DNA of 64,000 nt. It comes from a virus. Positions 1 through 10,900 of the stretch are shown one piece after another. Below the pieces are notes generated by a model. It was not told the DNA's origin and made no database searches. It saw only the letters and a list, made by a program, of their open reading frames with translations. The translations under genes and the position numbers were made by a program. The stretch covers positions 1 through 64,000 of IMG/VR virus record IMGVR_UViG_3300012919_000005; one strand, given 5' to 3'. Positions within the stretch are counted from its first letter, which is position 1. The number at the start of each line of letters is the position of its first letter.

Positions 1-3000
1 GCTGCTTTTAAGTTAGTTCCTGCTCTAGCACCTACAGTAGCACTTGCCTCTATGCCTGTTAGCTTACTATTCTGTGCTGAGTCTAATGAATTTAAATCAC
101 TTAGGCCGACATTACCTTTGTTAAATGCCTGTGTATCAATAACTGTGCTACCTTTTTTAATCCTAAAAGTTGTGTTGCCTGTAAAATCTACAGATAAGTC
201 GCTGTTCCTTACATCTTCATCACCTAAACTAGCACCACCACTATCTTTTAAATTTGTTCCTGCTACAGCTCCTAGTGTAGCTCCATCTTCGGGTAAAGTT
301 GTTGCAAATAATTTTCCTGTTCCAACTACATTGCTAGATACTATTTTATCATTTGAAAGCACTACGCTATTAAATGCAGAGTTTGCTCCTGTTATTTTAC
401 CATTTCCATCTATACTAATTGTTGAGTTTTTAAGAGTACTTGGTACAGTATCAGTTGAATTAGTATCTCCTGCTTTTGTAAGTGTAATGGTAGTTCCATC
501 TAAAGTAATGCCTAAGTCACTATTTAAGAATTTATTTGTATTTGTTTCGCCAGTACCACCTTTACCTGTAGGCACTGCTCTGTTTACATCTCCATTTGCT
601 GCTAATCCTGCAAAGCCTCTGGCTGCTCCAGTTTTAGTATTTCCAGAGTCAACTATATTATTTATATTTGGTGCTACTGCTGTTGTGCCATCATAGTTTA
701 TTGTACCGTCTGCATTTGTTGTTATCCTATCATTGAATAGTTGTGTTGCACTTGTAACTTGGTCAAATCCTGTGTCATTTACATCAGGTCTTATTTTGAT
801 TCTTCTATTTGTATCATCTATTTCTATTCTAAAATCATCTGGAGGTAGTCTTAACCAACTTGAAACTCCTCTTACAGTATCAAAAGTTACACTACCATCG
901 CCTTCTCTAAAGCTAAATCCTGAAACAGCATAAGGTGGTAAAGGCTTGGATAGACTCCAGCCACTTGTTAAACCAGTTAAAGATTTAGTAGAAAATACAA
1001 AAGCACTTGCAGTTGGAGTACTTGGTAAAGAACTAGTACCATTCCAAGCACTAAAATATACATTACCTTTTACAAACTGAGGAGAGTCGGCAGGAGCAGA
1101 AGTTACAAACTGATCTGCTAATGTATAAGCTGTGCTTCCATTTGTGGTTATTCGTGCAAGTATAAAGTCTGAATTTGTATCTGGTATAAAGCTTTGTTTA
1201 AAATATTCAGCTTCATTATAAGGTCTATTTGTTGTTTCATCTAAAAATAATAAAGTGTCGCTTTCTACAAATCTTACCCTAGCATATGTAATTAAAGGTG
1301 TAAAAGTTAAAGTAACACCACTATTTATTGTTTGTTGATTTGATAAAGTTAAACTTGTTCCACTAATTTCTGAGACATGGCATGGATTAATTATTCCAGT
1401 TCCTGTTACTGTTTGACCAACTTTTATATTACTATTTGTACTAGAAAGAGTAACTGATTTAGAATTTGTAATAGAGCCGCTTGTTGTTCTAGTAGTACTA
1501 CTTCCACCAGCTATTCTAAATAAATCTCCTGCTATAAAATCAGACTCAAAAGAAGTTCCTGTACCATTTACTTGATTTGAAAATTGATTTATTTGTATAC
1601 TACCACTTCCTGCTGTTAGACCATTATTAGAGGCTCCTACTTCTTTTATGTAGTTTATTGATGGAGTACTTCCACTATCTGTATGTACTTGTATTGCTTT
1701 TAATCTATCTGTAGATTCGCTTGTATCAAAAAGTAAAAATGCTTCTGCACTTGCTCCCATACCTGCAAATGCTTGAGTATGAGTAGCAGAATTGCTATTA
1801 GTATTAGAAAATATAGAACCATCTGGAGAAGTCATTGTATAAGTGCTGCTTCCAAGAGAAACTGTACCATTTGCTGCTAAGCCAATTGTTTGATTTACTT
1901 CACCACCTCTTTGTATTTGTTCTAATCTTGATTTTGTTGGTGGAAGTAATTCTCTTTCTGTAATAGTTACTTCTCTTTGTAAAAATGGAGAAACTGTTCC
2001 AATACTTGATTTAGTTCTAATTTTTACTCTATATGTTCCTGCTGAGACATTATTTACATTTAAGGCTTGTTCTGAAGAACCTACGAGTTCTACAGTTTTT
2101 GAATTTAAAAAATCATGTTGAATTTCAAATCCATTACAAAATTTATACTTTGCCCCGTTTTCTTGTGGGTAATCCCATGTAATAACAACTTTGTGTCCTG
2201 TAAGAGTTCCATCATCTGTAGATCCATCAGTATCTTCTGTAGTTATTGGTTGAACATTTATAACTATATTTCTAGGAGAAGGAACTATATCTTCTGGATC
2301 AGGCATTGTTTTTAGAGGCCTAGGAGCAATATTGTAACCTCTCTCTATTTCTAAAAATTTATTTTTGTGGTAAAGTGACCCTGTTATTTCATACAGAAAA
2401 TCATCTTCTTCATTTACTGTTATTACTCTATATTCTTTTGCAGTTCCTGTTTTTACAGTACCATCAGTATTATAAAGTTTTAATGCCCATATAACTTCAG
2501 CATTTGGCACAGAACTAAAAGCACTTGCAACTGTTAAAGAATTTACATTTCCTGCTGAAGTAGTAACTCTTTGTCTTTCTACCCTAGTATTTTCTGACCA
2601 TACAACATTTATTGGATTATTACTGTCATCTTTGGCATTGGCTGCTGCTGTTGAGCTGGTAATACTTAGTATTAAATCTCCCTCAAAGAAAGTTGTGCCA
2701 CCAATTATTGCACTTTCTTCTTGTAAGTATGCTCCACCGCTTGGATAAATTAAATGAAGCTCATGTTTAAAATTACTATTATATGCAGGAAGAGAAATTG
2801 TTCTATCTAAAGGAATTACTGTAGTTGATCTTGTTCCAGAATTAGATACACGACCAGAGTAAGAAGATCTATCTCTGTCTGCATCTTGTACAAGTATTAT
2901 ATCTCCAGGTTTTAAACTTGCAGCATTTAAAGAAGTTGAAAAAGATACTGTTTCATTTTCATTTTGTTCACTTAGTAACTTCCACTTTCCTAATCTATGC

Positions 3001-5198
3001 GCCTGTCCTCTTGAGGTACACCCAAAAGCTAGTTGTTCTGACCTTACAATTCTTCCTGTATCCGCTATAGAGTCATAGTCTTCTACGTATTCTGTTGACT
3101 GTCTAAAATTGTCATCTGGGTCGTTCCAAGTTACTTTTACCTGATTAGTTCTAACTCTATCTCCTGTTCCTTCATAGTTAAATTGACCACCTATAATATT
3201 ACCTTTTGTAAATTGAAAAACAGGTTGTTTTGGTCTGTCTACTGCAACAGTAAGGCTCCCTTCATTCCATAATGCAATCCCTCTAAAAATACTAGCAAAT
3301 TGTTTTAATACTGTTGTTGCTTCTGCACCTTTTCCTAGATATACATTACAAGTAAATCTAGGTTCTGTTCCACCATTTCCATCGGGAACTAATTCGTCAC
3401 AATATTTTGCAATTCTAAATAGCTCGTATATATCTATTTGAGACTTATCAATAAATTGCCCAATACCGTATCTTTCATTAGTTAGTAAATCATAAAATAC
3501 CCAAACTGGATTATCGCAAAAAACTTTATTATGATTAATAGAAGATTCATTAAAAGTATTTACATCTCCTCTAAAATTTCCGTCCCAGTTTTGATAAGAG
3601 CTTTCTGTTGCTCCTGTGCTTACATTTCTTGTATACGAAGCAGCTGTTCCTGTTTCTTCACGAGTACGGTAATTTGTTGGAACTTGAATTTTTAATCCTT
3701 TTAAAGTAAAGGATCTTTCAGGAAGTTGACTATTAAAATCTTTTGCATTAAATGAAGTTGCCGCGTAAGCACTATGAGGATAAGAAAACTTATCTTTAAC
3801 TATAGATTCTACAGTTTGTAGTGTACAAGGATTTGTATGTTGAAAAGAACTATCTTTAAAATTTAAATCATTTATTCTTCTAATACGAATTCTCCAATCA
3901 TCATAAGGTTGGAACTGTTCTGTATTTATTACAAATTCTTCTACAAAACTAGTATATTGAGGAGAGTCTGGTTTAATTTGACCATTATTTATAAAATTAA
4001 ATCCTGAAATAAATGCATTAATTCCTTCAGAACGATTAAGTATATCATTATCAGAATCACCAAAAGCTAACGCGCTAATAGGAAAACTAGAGCCTCCATC
4101 TGTACTAAATTCAAAGAATATCTGTAGTTCAACAAAAGAAGGACCTTTTGCTCCACTACTACTTTTTAATGCGTGACACTGTGGAAAATTAAAAGTTAAA
4201 TGAATTTCATCTACTTCACTAGGGTTAGATACACCTAAAAATGCTGAAGTTAGTAGAGTATCTGCTGCTGTTCCTTGATTTTGACTTTCTTCATCTATTT
4301 CTGCATCATTATAGTTTCCACCGTTTTTAGCAGCATTACCTGTTGTTCCAATGTTTGCTCGAATGTTATTTTGTAACATTTCTATATTTGGACTTGCAAT
4401 AATTGAAGATTGCCCAAAATTAGTATTTAAAATTATAGGGTCTTGACTAATAGTTCCTGTTGCTAAACTAAATCCAAAGTTTTCAATATTACATAAACTT
4501 TCAAGTTTAGTTTGACTTATATCTGCGCCGGAGATACTTACAGGAGTTCCAGTAAGTGTTACACCCGCATTTGCGAACAAAGTTGCAGTATTTCCTGAGA
4601 TGCTTGCTATTGTAGTAACTAAATCTACATGTAAGTCTTTATTTGATACTGTTGTTGAAATAGGCTGAGAAGTTCTAATCTGTGTAGAACTGATAAAAGT
4701 TGCTTTTGTTACTAAAGTTGAACCTGAAGGTCCTGCTCCTTCTAATCTTACAAAACCTTGAATCTTATTATTAAATAGTTGGTTTATCATTGCAGTAGTA
4801 AAAAAACTACTACCTGTTGTTATTATATTTGTATCGGCAGTTGCACTTGCATTTGTTGCTTTTGCTAATGCAGATTGTACTACTACATGTCTTGTACCTA
4901 ACCTTAAACCTGATAAGTTATCTAAAACTAAATCATCTATTTCTCCGAATTGAACATGAGAAACTTGATTAGATCCTGAGGTAGTATTCGAAGTTGCGCC
5001 TCTAAATTTTATTATTTCATTCGCAGTTTTGTCAAATACTGGAATATCATTAATAAATACAGAAGATAAACCATTTGCTAAGCCTTCTATCTCGCCTTCA
5101 CTTAATAAATCGTAAGTAACAGCTACCTGACTTTTATCTGGTTTCTTTCTATCTGTATTAGTTTTTACTCCAAAAGGTACTGAACTATATCTTGCCAT
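1..5198 (-). CDS. J: Tail tip/host-attachment protein, lambda gpJ-like (3' end outside window)
   Basis: Central tail-tip protein of the lambda gpJ family, which contacts the host receptor. The frame is open from the ATG at 5198 to the left edge (at least 1,732 codons), so the receptor-binding C-terminus is missing. Near residues 25-40 it has the family opening LLSEGEIEGLANGL, and near residues 720-735 the conserved FGCTSRGQAHRLGKW. The distal part is rich in Ser, Thr, Asn and Gly and repeats a GAxAGTNLK module about 80 residues apart. The ATG overlaps the stop of the upstream gpI-like gene (TAATG), so the two are probably translationally coupled. Lambda order J-I-K-L-M is kept. Family assignment is secure; receptor unknown. 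Confidence 0.93.
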   Translation of the reverse strand, partial: MARYSSVPFGVKTNTDRKKPDKSQVAVTYDLLSEGEIEGLANGLSSVFINDIPVFDKTANEIIKFRGATSNTTSGSNQVSHVQFGEIDDLVLDNLSGLRLGTRHVVVQSALAKATNASATADTNIITTGSSFFTTAMINQLFNNKIQGFVRLEGAGPSGSTLVTKATFISSTQIRTSQPISTTVSNKDLHVDLVTTIASISGNTATLFANAGVTLTGTPVSISGADISQTKLESLCNIENFGFSLATGTISQDPIILNTNFGQSSIIASPNIEMLQNNIRANIGTTGNAAKNGGNYNDAEIDEESQNQGTAADTLLTSAFLGVSNPSEVDEIHLTFNFPQCHALKSSSGAKGPSFVELQIFFEFSTDGGSSFPISALAFGDSDNDILNRSEGINAFISGFNFINNGQIKPDSPQYTSFVEEFVINTEQFQPYDDWRIRIRRINDLNFKDSSFQHTNPCTLQTVESIVKDKFSYPHSAYAATSFNAKDFNSQLPERSFTLKGLKIQVPTNYRTREETGTAASYTRNVSTGATESSYQNWDGNFRGDVNTFNESSINHNKVFCDNPVWVFYDLLTNERYGIGQFIDKSQIDIYELFRIAKYCDELVPDGNGGTEPRFTCNVYLGKGAEATTVLKQFASIFRGIALWNEGSLTVAVDRPKQPVFQFTKGNIIGGQFNYEGTGDRVRTNQVKVTWNDPDDNFRQSTEYVEDYDSIADTGRIVRSEQLAFGCTSRGQAHRLGKWKLLSEQNENETVSFSTSLNAASLKPGDIILVQDADRDRSSYSGRVSNSGTRSTTVIPLDRTISLPAYNSNFKHELHLIYPSGGAYLQEESAIIGGTTFFEGDLILSITSSTAAANAKDDSNNPINVVWSENTRVERQRVTTSAGNVNSLTVASAFSSVPNAEVIWALKLYNTDGTVKTGTAKEYRVITVNEEDDFLYEITGSLYHKNKFLEIERGYNIAPRPLKTMPDPEDIVPSPRNIVINVQPITTEDTDGSTDDGTLTGHKVVITWDYPQENGAKYKFCNGFEIQHDFLNSKTVELVGSSEQALNVNNVSAGTYRVKIRTKSSIGTVSPFLQREVTITERELLPPTKSRLEQIQRGGEVNQTIGLAANGTVSLGSSTYTMTSPDGSIFSNTNSNSATHTQAFAGMGASAEAFLLFDTSESTDRLKAIQVHTDSGSTPSINYIKEVGASNNGLTAGSGSIQINQFSNQVNGTGTSFESDFIAGDLFRIAGGSSTTRTTSGSITNSKSVTLSSTNSNIKVGQTVTGTGIINPCHVSEISGTSLTLSNQQTINSGVTLTFTPLITYARVRFVESDTLLFLDETTNRPYNEAEYFKQSFIPDTNSDFILARITTNGSTAYTLADQFVTSAPADSPQFVKGNVYFSAWNGTSSLPSTPTASAFVFSTKSLTGLTSGWSLSKPLPPYAVSGFSFREGDGSVTFDTVRGVSSWLRLPPDDFRIEIDDTNRRIKIRPDVNDTGFDQVTSATQLFNDRITTNADGTINYDGTTAVAPNINNIVDSGNTKTGAARGFAGLAANGDVNRAVPTGKGGTGETNTNKFLNSDLGITLDGTTITLTKAGDTNSTDTVPSTLKNSTISIDGNGKITGANSAFNSVVLSNDKIVSSNVVGTGKLFATTLPEDGATLGAVAGTNLKDSGGASLGDEDVRNSDLSVDFTGNTTFRIKKGSTVIDTQAFNKGNVGLSDLNSLDSAQNSKLTGIEASATVGARAGTNLKA

Positions 5199-6064
5199 TA
5201 TCTATGTGCCGTGCCTCCGCCACTACCGCCCGAACTACCACCACTTGAAGCAGTACCCCCGCTTGCACTCCCAATATAAGAAGGCAGTGCTGTGCCTGCC
5301 TGCATATCAAATGTTGTGTTATTTATTTCGCCTGATTGAAAACCCTGACTCAATACAGACCCGCCTATTTTCATAGTTCCATATAGTACTGGAACTGGTT
5401 GTCCTTGTTCAATGTTAGAATTTGCTCCATTAAATAGGAATGAAGGATCGCTTGTTTGATCTCCGGGGTCTGGCATCATATATTCTGTTAGCCCTGTAAT
5501 ACCTAACATAGCTCCTGTTCCCATAACTGCATACCCTGCAGTATTTAGAGAAGCCCCATACTTTAATGCTTCTGATGTAGTCAAAGCAGCTGCTCTTTCT
5601 TGTCCTACGCTTACTGCTATATCAGTTGTCATTGATATTGTTTCTCCTGTGCTAGCAAATTGTACACTTCCTAATTCTACAGTCTTACTACTTGTAGTTG
5701 CTCCCATTGTACCCCCTTCTGTCATTGCGCCACCTAATCCAGGTAGATGAAATAGCCCATACATTATAAAAACTGCAGCAATAAGTTTTTTAATACCTTT
5801 ACCAGAACCTGCAGGAACTGGAGTTATAACAACAGTGTCTTTTAGAATTGGAAGTATAAAGTCATTTAAATCATCATCTAAAAAATCATTTCCATTTTTT
5901 ACTGTAAATCCTATACCTTTATTTGCACATTCTACTAAATAATCTTGTAACCCATCATATTGACAATCAATTAACTTAAAAATTTCACGCAAAGAACTAG
6001 ACCCAGATTTCCAATCTGTGCCAAATTTTTCTCCTAATTCTCCTAATAATTTAACATGGGTCAT
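5198..6064 (-). CDS. I: Tail assembly protein, lambda gpI-like
   Basis: 288 aa. An N-terminal ubiquitin-like fold of the gpI type (VKLLGELGEKFG..., acidic patch DFLDDDLNDF), then PVPAGSGKG and a hydrophobic Gly/Ala-rich stretch (about residues 90-115), then a Gly/Ser-rich C-terminal tail. In lambda, gpI is needed for tail-tip assembly with gpK but is absent or cleaved in the mature particle. It overlaps the gpK-like gene by 14 nt and the J start by 1 nt, as in lambda-type tail operons. Call rests on domain look and position. Confidence 0.85.
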   Translation of the reverse strand: MTHVKLLGELGEKFGTDWKSGSSSLREIFKLIDCQYDGLQDYLVECANKGIGFTVKNGNDFLDDDLNDFILPILKDTVVITPVPAGSGKGIKKLIAAVFIMYGLFHLPGLGGAMTEGGTMGATTSSKTVELGSVQFASTGETISMTTDIAVSVGQERAAALTTSEALKYGASLNTAGYAVMGTGAMLGITGLTEYMMPDPGDQTSDPSFLFNGANSNIEQGQPVPVLYGTMKIGGSVLSQGFQSGEINNTTFDMQAGTALPSYIGSASGGTASSGGSSGGSGGGTAHR

Positions 6065-6398
6065 AAATATATTCTCCTTTTTCTGGTAGTGATACGATTA
6101 GATATGGTATACCTAAAATTTTTGCAGCATCTTTATCATGCTGACTTGGGCGACAATCTTGCATATAGTGACTATGGACTACATATAATATTTTTGAAAT
6201 AATCGAGTACTTAACGAATTCTTTTGGGTCAATCTCAAAGTGATTTTTTGTTTCACTCATATTTCTCAGAGGAATAAAAGAAGGGTCGTCTTCGTCAATA
6301 ATCAATCCACATCCTTCCATTGGAGCCGCTTTTGCCATATGGTCATAGATTTCTGGTAGTAGTTTACTTAAATTTTCTTGCACCTGGAAATCCTCCAA
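6051..6398 (-). CDS. K: Tail assembly JAMM peptidase, lambda gpK N-domain-like
   Basis: 115 aa with a complete JAMM/MPN zinc-peptidase signature: Glu28 (MEGCGLI), His75-x-His77, then Ser85-x-x-Asp88 (HSHYMQDCRPSQHD). In lambda gpK this domain is followed by an NlpC/P60 domain, which is absent here, so this is a JAMM-only version. It probably acts with the gpI homologue during tail-tip maturation. It overlaps the gpL-like gene by 35 nt and the gpI-like gene by 14 nt. Confidence 0.88.
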   Translation of the reverse strand: MEDFQVQENLSKLLPEIYDHMAKAAPMEGCGLIIDEDDPSFIPLRNMSETKNHFEIDPKEFVKYSIISKILYVVHSHYMQDCRPSQHDKDAAKILGIPYLIVSLPEKGEYIYDPC

Positions 6399-7575
6399 AA
6401 GGTAATACTTTACTTGTATCTTTTAAAGCTTTACCTGTACTACTTGCTGTTCCTGAATTTATAGGATTAAATCCAAATCTACATTGACAAGAAGAAACTC
6501 TTTTTCCACAAAGATCTCCTCTTCTCCAATACTGTCCAAATCCAGGTACATTACCCTGTGTTGTTATTTTTGCTTTCCATATAAAAGCAGTTCCTGAAGT
6601 AGCTTTTACATAGTTATTATGCCTATCATCAGTATAAGCATAGTAAGTTGTACTTGCATTATAGTTTTCAAATACTCTAATTCTGCTCCAGTCATCACTA
6701 CTATCAGAGGGTGCCTCAGTAGTAGCTCTTATTGTTTGCCAGTAATTTATTACAGTACTGCCATCTGCCCCTGTGTCGATTGTACCATCTTTATTATATC
6801 TTCTTACGCCACTTGCTATTCCAAGAGTAGTTGTAGTTTTATGATAAGTATTTGCAACTTTAGTCCCTGAAGTATAAGTCGAAAAACTAGTTGAAGATGG
6901 TAAAAGATATTCATCATCTTCATTTACATATACATTATAAGTTGTTCCAGTTATATTATATTTTCCTTCTTCGTGCCAAGTACACCCTCCTCTTCTTTCA
7001 GAAATTGATTTAGTAGGACTTACTCCTTGAAATACCCATGGACATGCATTATGCCCTACCACACGGTAAGGAAGTACTAATCCTTCTACACTGAAAGGGC
7101 TTGTTACTTCAAAGGCAACTTCTAGTGCATTCTCTGTTTCTACTCTGTCAATAACCCATACTTGTCTACCAAACTCTATTGGAGTATTTCCACTGCCAGG
7201 GTCTGCACTCCCGTCTTTTAAATATTTAGCTAGTGTTTTTCTTCTGTAAAGTTTTTTACCGACTAAAGATTGAAAATCTGAAGTTCCTAATTCTGTTTCA
7301 AAGTCTGTAGTAATATTTGAAAATCGTATAACAGGCCTAGGTGCTGTACCTTGACCACTAATTTCGAATCCTTCTTGTTCTATTGGAACTGCTTGATATG
7401 TTCGTAAAGTACTATTATTATCATAATCATACATTTGAATAGCATTTAAATCACTATCTAAAGCATGAGTAAAGAAAGCTTTTCCTGTTGTAATTTTGTC
7501 TATTTCATATAAAGTTACAAGTCCAGAAGATTGTTCTAAACCTTGAACTTCCTTGATTGCAATTTTTTCCGTCAT
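6364..7575 (-). CDS. L: Tail tip protein, lambda gpL-like, with Fe-S ligand cysteines
   Basis: 403 aa, longer than lambda gpL (about 230). The C-terminal part has four spaced cysteines matching the family pattern: Cys178 (HNACPW), Cys198 (GGCTW), Cys356 and Cys363 in DLCGKRVSSCQCRFG; Cys365 is an extra one. Lambda gpL-type proteins are known to bind an iron-sulfur cluster through this set. An insertion of about 150 residues lies between the second and third cysteine and is rich in Thr, Ser and Tyr. The late operon also encodes IscU- and IscA-like proteins, which could load the cluster (inference). Confidence 0.88.
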   Translation of the reverse strand: MTEKIAIKEVQGLEQSSGLVTLYEIDKITTGKAFFTHALDSDLNAIQMYDYDNNSTLRTYQAVPIEQEGFEISGQGTAPRPVIRFSNITTDFETELGTSDFQSLVGKKLYRRKTLAKYLKDGSADPGSGNTPIEFGRQVWVIDRVETENALEVAFEVTSPFSVEGLVLPYRVVGHNACPWVFQGVSPTKSISERRGGCTWHEEGKYNITGTTYNVYVNEDDEYLLPSSTSFSTYTSGTKVANTYHKTTTTLGIASGVRRYNKDGTIDTGADGSTVINYWQTIRATTEAPSDSSDDWSRIRVFENYNASTTYYAYTDDRHNNYVKATSGTAFIWKAKITTQGNVPGFGQYWRRGDLCGKRVSSCQCRFGFNPINSGTASSTGKALKDTSKVLPFGGFPGARKFK

Positions 7576-7958
7576 GCCTCATAACACCTTATTAAAGAAC
7601 ACGATAAACTGTAAAAGTTATCATACGCCCATGTTTGATTCCATGTTTGACAAAGCACTTTTATAGTTTCATTTCCATTTGTATCGTCTATAATTAATTC
7701 AAATTTATCTACACCTCCTAAACTTTCAAAGAAAGCTACCAAATCATCTATCTCTGCTTTTGGTCGTGTACTAAATGATACAGTCATTGTTTGTTGTAAA
7801 TTATTTATTCCATCAGCTATTCTCTGGCTATACCCATCGCCAAATCCTGATGTATGAACTTTTGGAGAAGAAGATCTAGTAAATCCTTTATCTACAGGAA
7901 CTACCGCAGAAAATCCACTTATATTTGCTCCACCATTTTGTCTTATTCCTGTTGCCAT
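7572..7958 (-). CDS. M: Minor tail protein, lambda gpM-like
   Basis: 128 aa, the usual size for the gpM family. Recognisable features are GFGDGYSQRIADGIN near residues 38-52 and a C-terminal region rich in Trp and Tyr. It links the tape-measure/tip complex to the tube in lambda-type tails. Overlaps the gpL-like gene (ATGA) and abuts the tape-measure stop; position between H and L fits exactly. Confidence 0.85.
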   Translation of the reverse strand: MATGIRQNGGANISGFSAVVPVDKGFTRSSSPKVHTSGFGDGYSQRIADGINNLQQTMTVSFSTRPKAEIDDLVAFFESLGGVDKFELIIDDTNGNETIKVLCQTWNQTWAYDNFYSLSCSLIRCYEA

Positions 7959-10900
7959 TATCTACTTAATACTCCTCCAGGTCTTTTTTCTCTCTGTATT
8001 GTTTCCATTACTGTTGCTGCAATTGCTTTTCCTAGAGCAGCTCCTTGTGCTCCATTCATTCCTGTTGAACTTGCATTACCACTATTATCAATATTAATAC
8101 TTATATTATTATTTGCACCGCCACCAGTCATGCTTACTGGAATACTTCTTCCATCTGGTAAAGGTACAACAGCTTCATTATGTTTACCTTCCCCTACTAA
8201 ATAAGTAGGCTCAGTTGCAATTCCGCCACCTCTATATCCTCGTATAACTCCACCTCTTGCCATAGGAATTGTTAAGCCAAACATATTTGTCATTATACTC
8301 ATTGCTACTTGTTGAGCTGCTATTTCTGCCATTTTTTTCAACATAAACATTGCTAAATCTGCAAAAGCTTCTTTTGCTGTTTTTGCTCCTGTAAAGAAGG
8401 CAGTAAACATATCCTCCATACCTTTAGCAAAACTATTTTGTAATTGACCCCCTAATGTTAAGGCTTCCTCTTGGAATCTAGTTTGTTCTTTTAATAATTT
8501 TAGTTTTGCTTCATTATTATGTATAGAGCTTAATTCTGTTTGAAATTCTTGACTACTTCTTGCAATATTTTTGTCCATTAAATTTTGTCTTTGTGTATCA
8601 ATAGATAGTTGCATTCTTGCAGCTTTAGTTTGTGCGTCTCTAATTCCTTGTTGTTTTAATGCAAACGATCCAAATTGTGTTCCTGCAAATGCAGTATTAA
8701 ATCCTAATCTTCCTGCAGATCTTTTAGCACTATTAATGTCCATTAAATTTTGTCTTTGTTTTAAAGCTAGATTATTTAATTGAATTTTTAATTGTTTTCT
8801 TTGTTCTTCTGTTAATAGTTCTGTTGTTCTTAATTCTGTCTCTGCAGTACTGACTTTCTCTCTTGCTAAATCAACTGCAAATTCAGCATCTTTTACATTT
8901 TCTTCTAATATTCCTCCGTTTTCTACGTAGGCATCTAAAGCTGCTTGATCTAACACTCCTTCCTCTGTCATAAACTCTGATGTAGTTTTATACCCTTTTT
9001 GTTCTAAAGCATTTAATGAAGCTTGCGCATTCCTTAAATCTTGTTTAACTTTTAGACTTTTTTCTTCTGCTTTTAAATTTTTTGTATTTAAATGTAATAG
9101 TTTATCTTCTATTGTTACAGCTCGAGAAGCTATACTTCTAGCTCTATTATTTGCTTCTAAAGTTTCTAATCTTTCTACTTCTTTGTCAACTATTTCTCCT
9201 AGCTCTACCTTAAAATTTTGTAGTACTTGAAGTCTTGCTCTATCTGTTGCTAGTTGATCTTTACTTTTTTGAGTTCTTTCTGATTCGTTCTCTACTCCTT
9301 CTTTTTCCATTGTAATTTGAGCTTCAACAGTTCTCATCATATCATTTAAAGCTCTTCTTTGATTTTGGAAAGGTAATCCTTTTCCTGCCATTCCTGTTAA
9401 AGATTGTTGATATGTTTTATTTACTTCAGATGCTTTTGCAACTCTGTCTGCCATACCAATAAAACGACCTTCTAATTTTCTTATATTCTCCGCTTGGTCT
9501 TTTGTTATAGGCTCTCCTCTAAGAAATTGATCGTATAAAGCTGCATATTCTTTTTTAAGAGGGCCTACAGCTGCATCTCTTAGAGTAGCTAAAGTTTCTC
9601 TTTGTTCTTGAAATTGTTTATTTAAATTTTTATTTGCAATCGTTGTTTCTTCCCCTACTTTAACAGTTTCGAAACTGGTACCTCCATAAGGTCCATTGCT
9701 CATACTTGTACGTTGTTCCATTATATCTTTTATCTGAGGATTTGTTTGCGCTGAAATAAATGACTGAGTTGCACCTTTCTCCATTAGAAGTTTTGCTATT
9801 GCTCTTCTATTTGCTTCAAAGTCTGCTAAAGATTTAAGTGTTCCTGCAGATTTTAACATATTTGCAAATTGTAATGAAGTTTCTTGTCCTTGAGCAATAA
9901 GACCTTCTTTTCTAACTTCTAGCATTTTTGCAAGCTCTTTATTTAACCCTTTTTGAGTTTCTGTAGCGGCTTGAATATCATCATTAATTGCTTTAAAAGG
10001 GCTTTCACCTCTTATCGCTTTAAATGCAGAAACCACAAGACTACCAATTAGAACTAATGCTCCAATAACTCCTGCTGCCATAAATGCTCTGTTCATTTGC
10101 TTTGCAGCAAACTGAGAAAATGTTATCATTCTTACTTGTGCTTTTCTGTATTGAAGTTCCATTTTTTGAGTTTGTAAATTAAAAAATGTAGCTGTTTTTT
10201 GAAATTCTCCTCTTTTCTTCTTTTCAGAAATTTCTAAAGATAGTAGTTGTATTCTTAAGTGTCTTTTATATTGTGCACGCTCTTTAGCATTTAACATATC
10301 TCTAAGCTTTCCGCCTCTTTTTAATTCTTTCATTTGAGCATCAATTGACCTACGAGTCATTTGTCCATGCATAACACTCACAGGTTTTAATCCCTCTCTT
10401 GATCTTAAATCATTTATTGCCGTGGAAGATGACTCTCTAAATCCTTTATTATCTCCAGTCATCATTAACATTTTTCCTTGCGTCTTTTGTATTTGTTTCT
10501 GTACTATACCAAAATTCTCTTTAGCTCTTTTTCCCATCTCGTCAAAGTTGGGAAGTATTGTTTTTATAATTGGAAGTGCAAAAAGACTTAATGCTGCTGT
10601 AAGTGCTGGAACATTATTAGAAAGAAATTGTATCATAGGTAATAAGGCACTACCTAGCAATACTTTGAATCTATTTAATAAATCATCAAAAGCAACTGCA
10701 AACTGTTGTAGTGCAAAAGCTGAAGGATCCATAATTTCTGTAATTCTACCAAATTTCATTTCTGCTTGACCAAGAACTTCATTCGCAACAGCTTGCGATT
10801 TTTCGAATTGGTTTAATTGTTCTTTTGATTTACCTACTGAATCTGCATAGGCTTTAAGTGCGGGTTCTAATCTAAGTATGATACCTAGTTCGTCTAGTAA

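Noticed and set aside
52-933. Plus-strand frames over the J gene
   Set aside because: They are the complement of a continuous gpJ-like frame with clear family motifs; low-complexity composition comes from the Thr/Ser-rich protein on the other strand.
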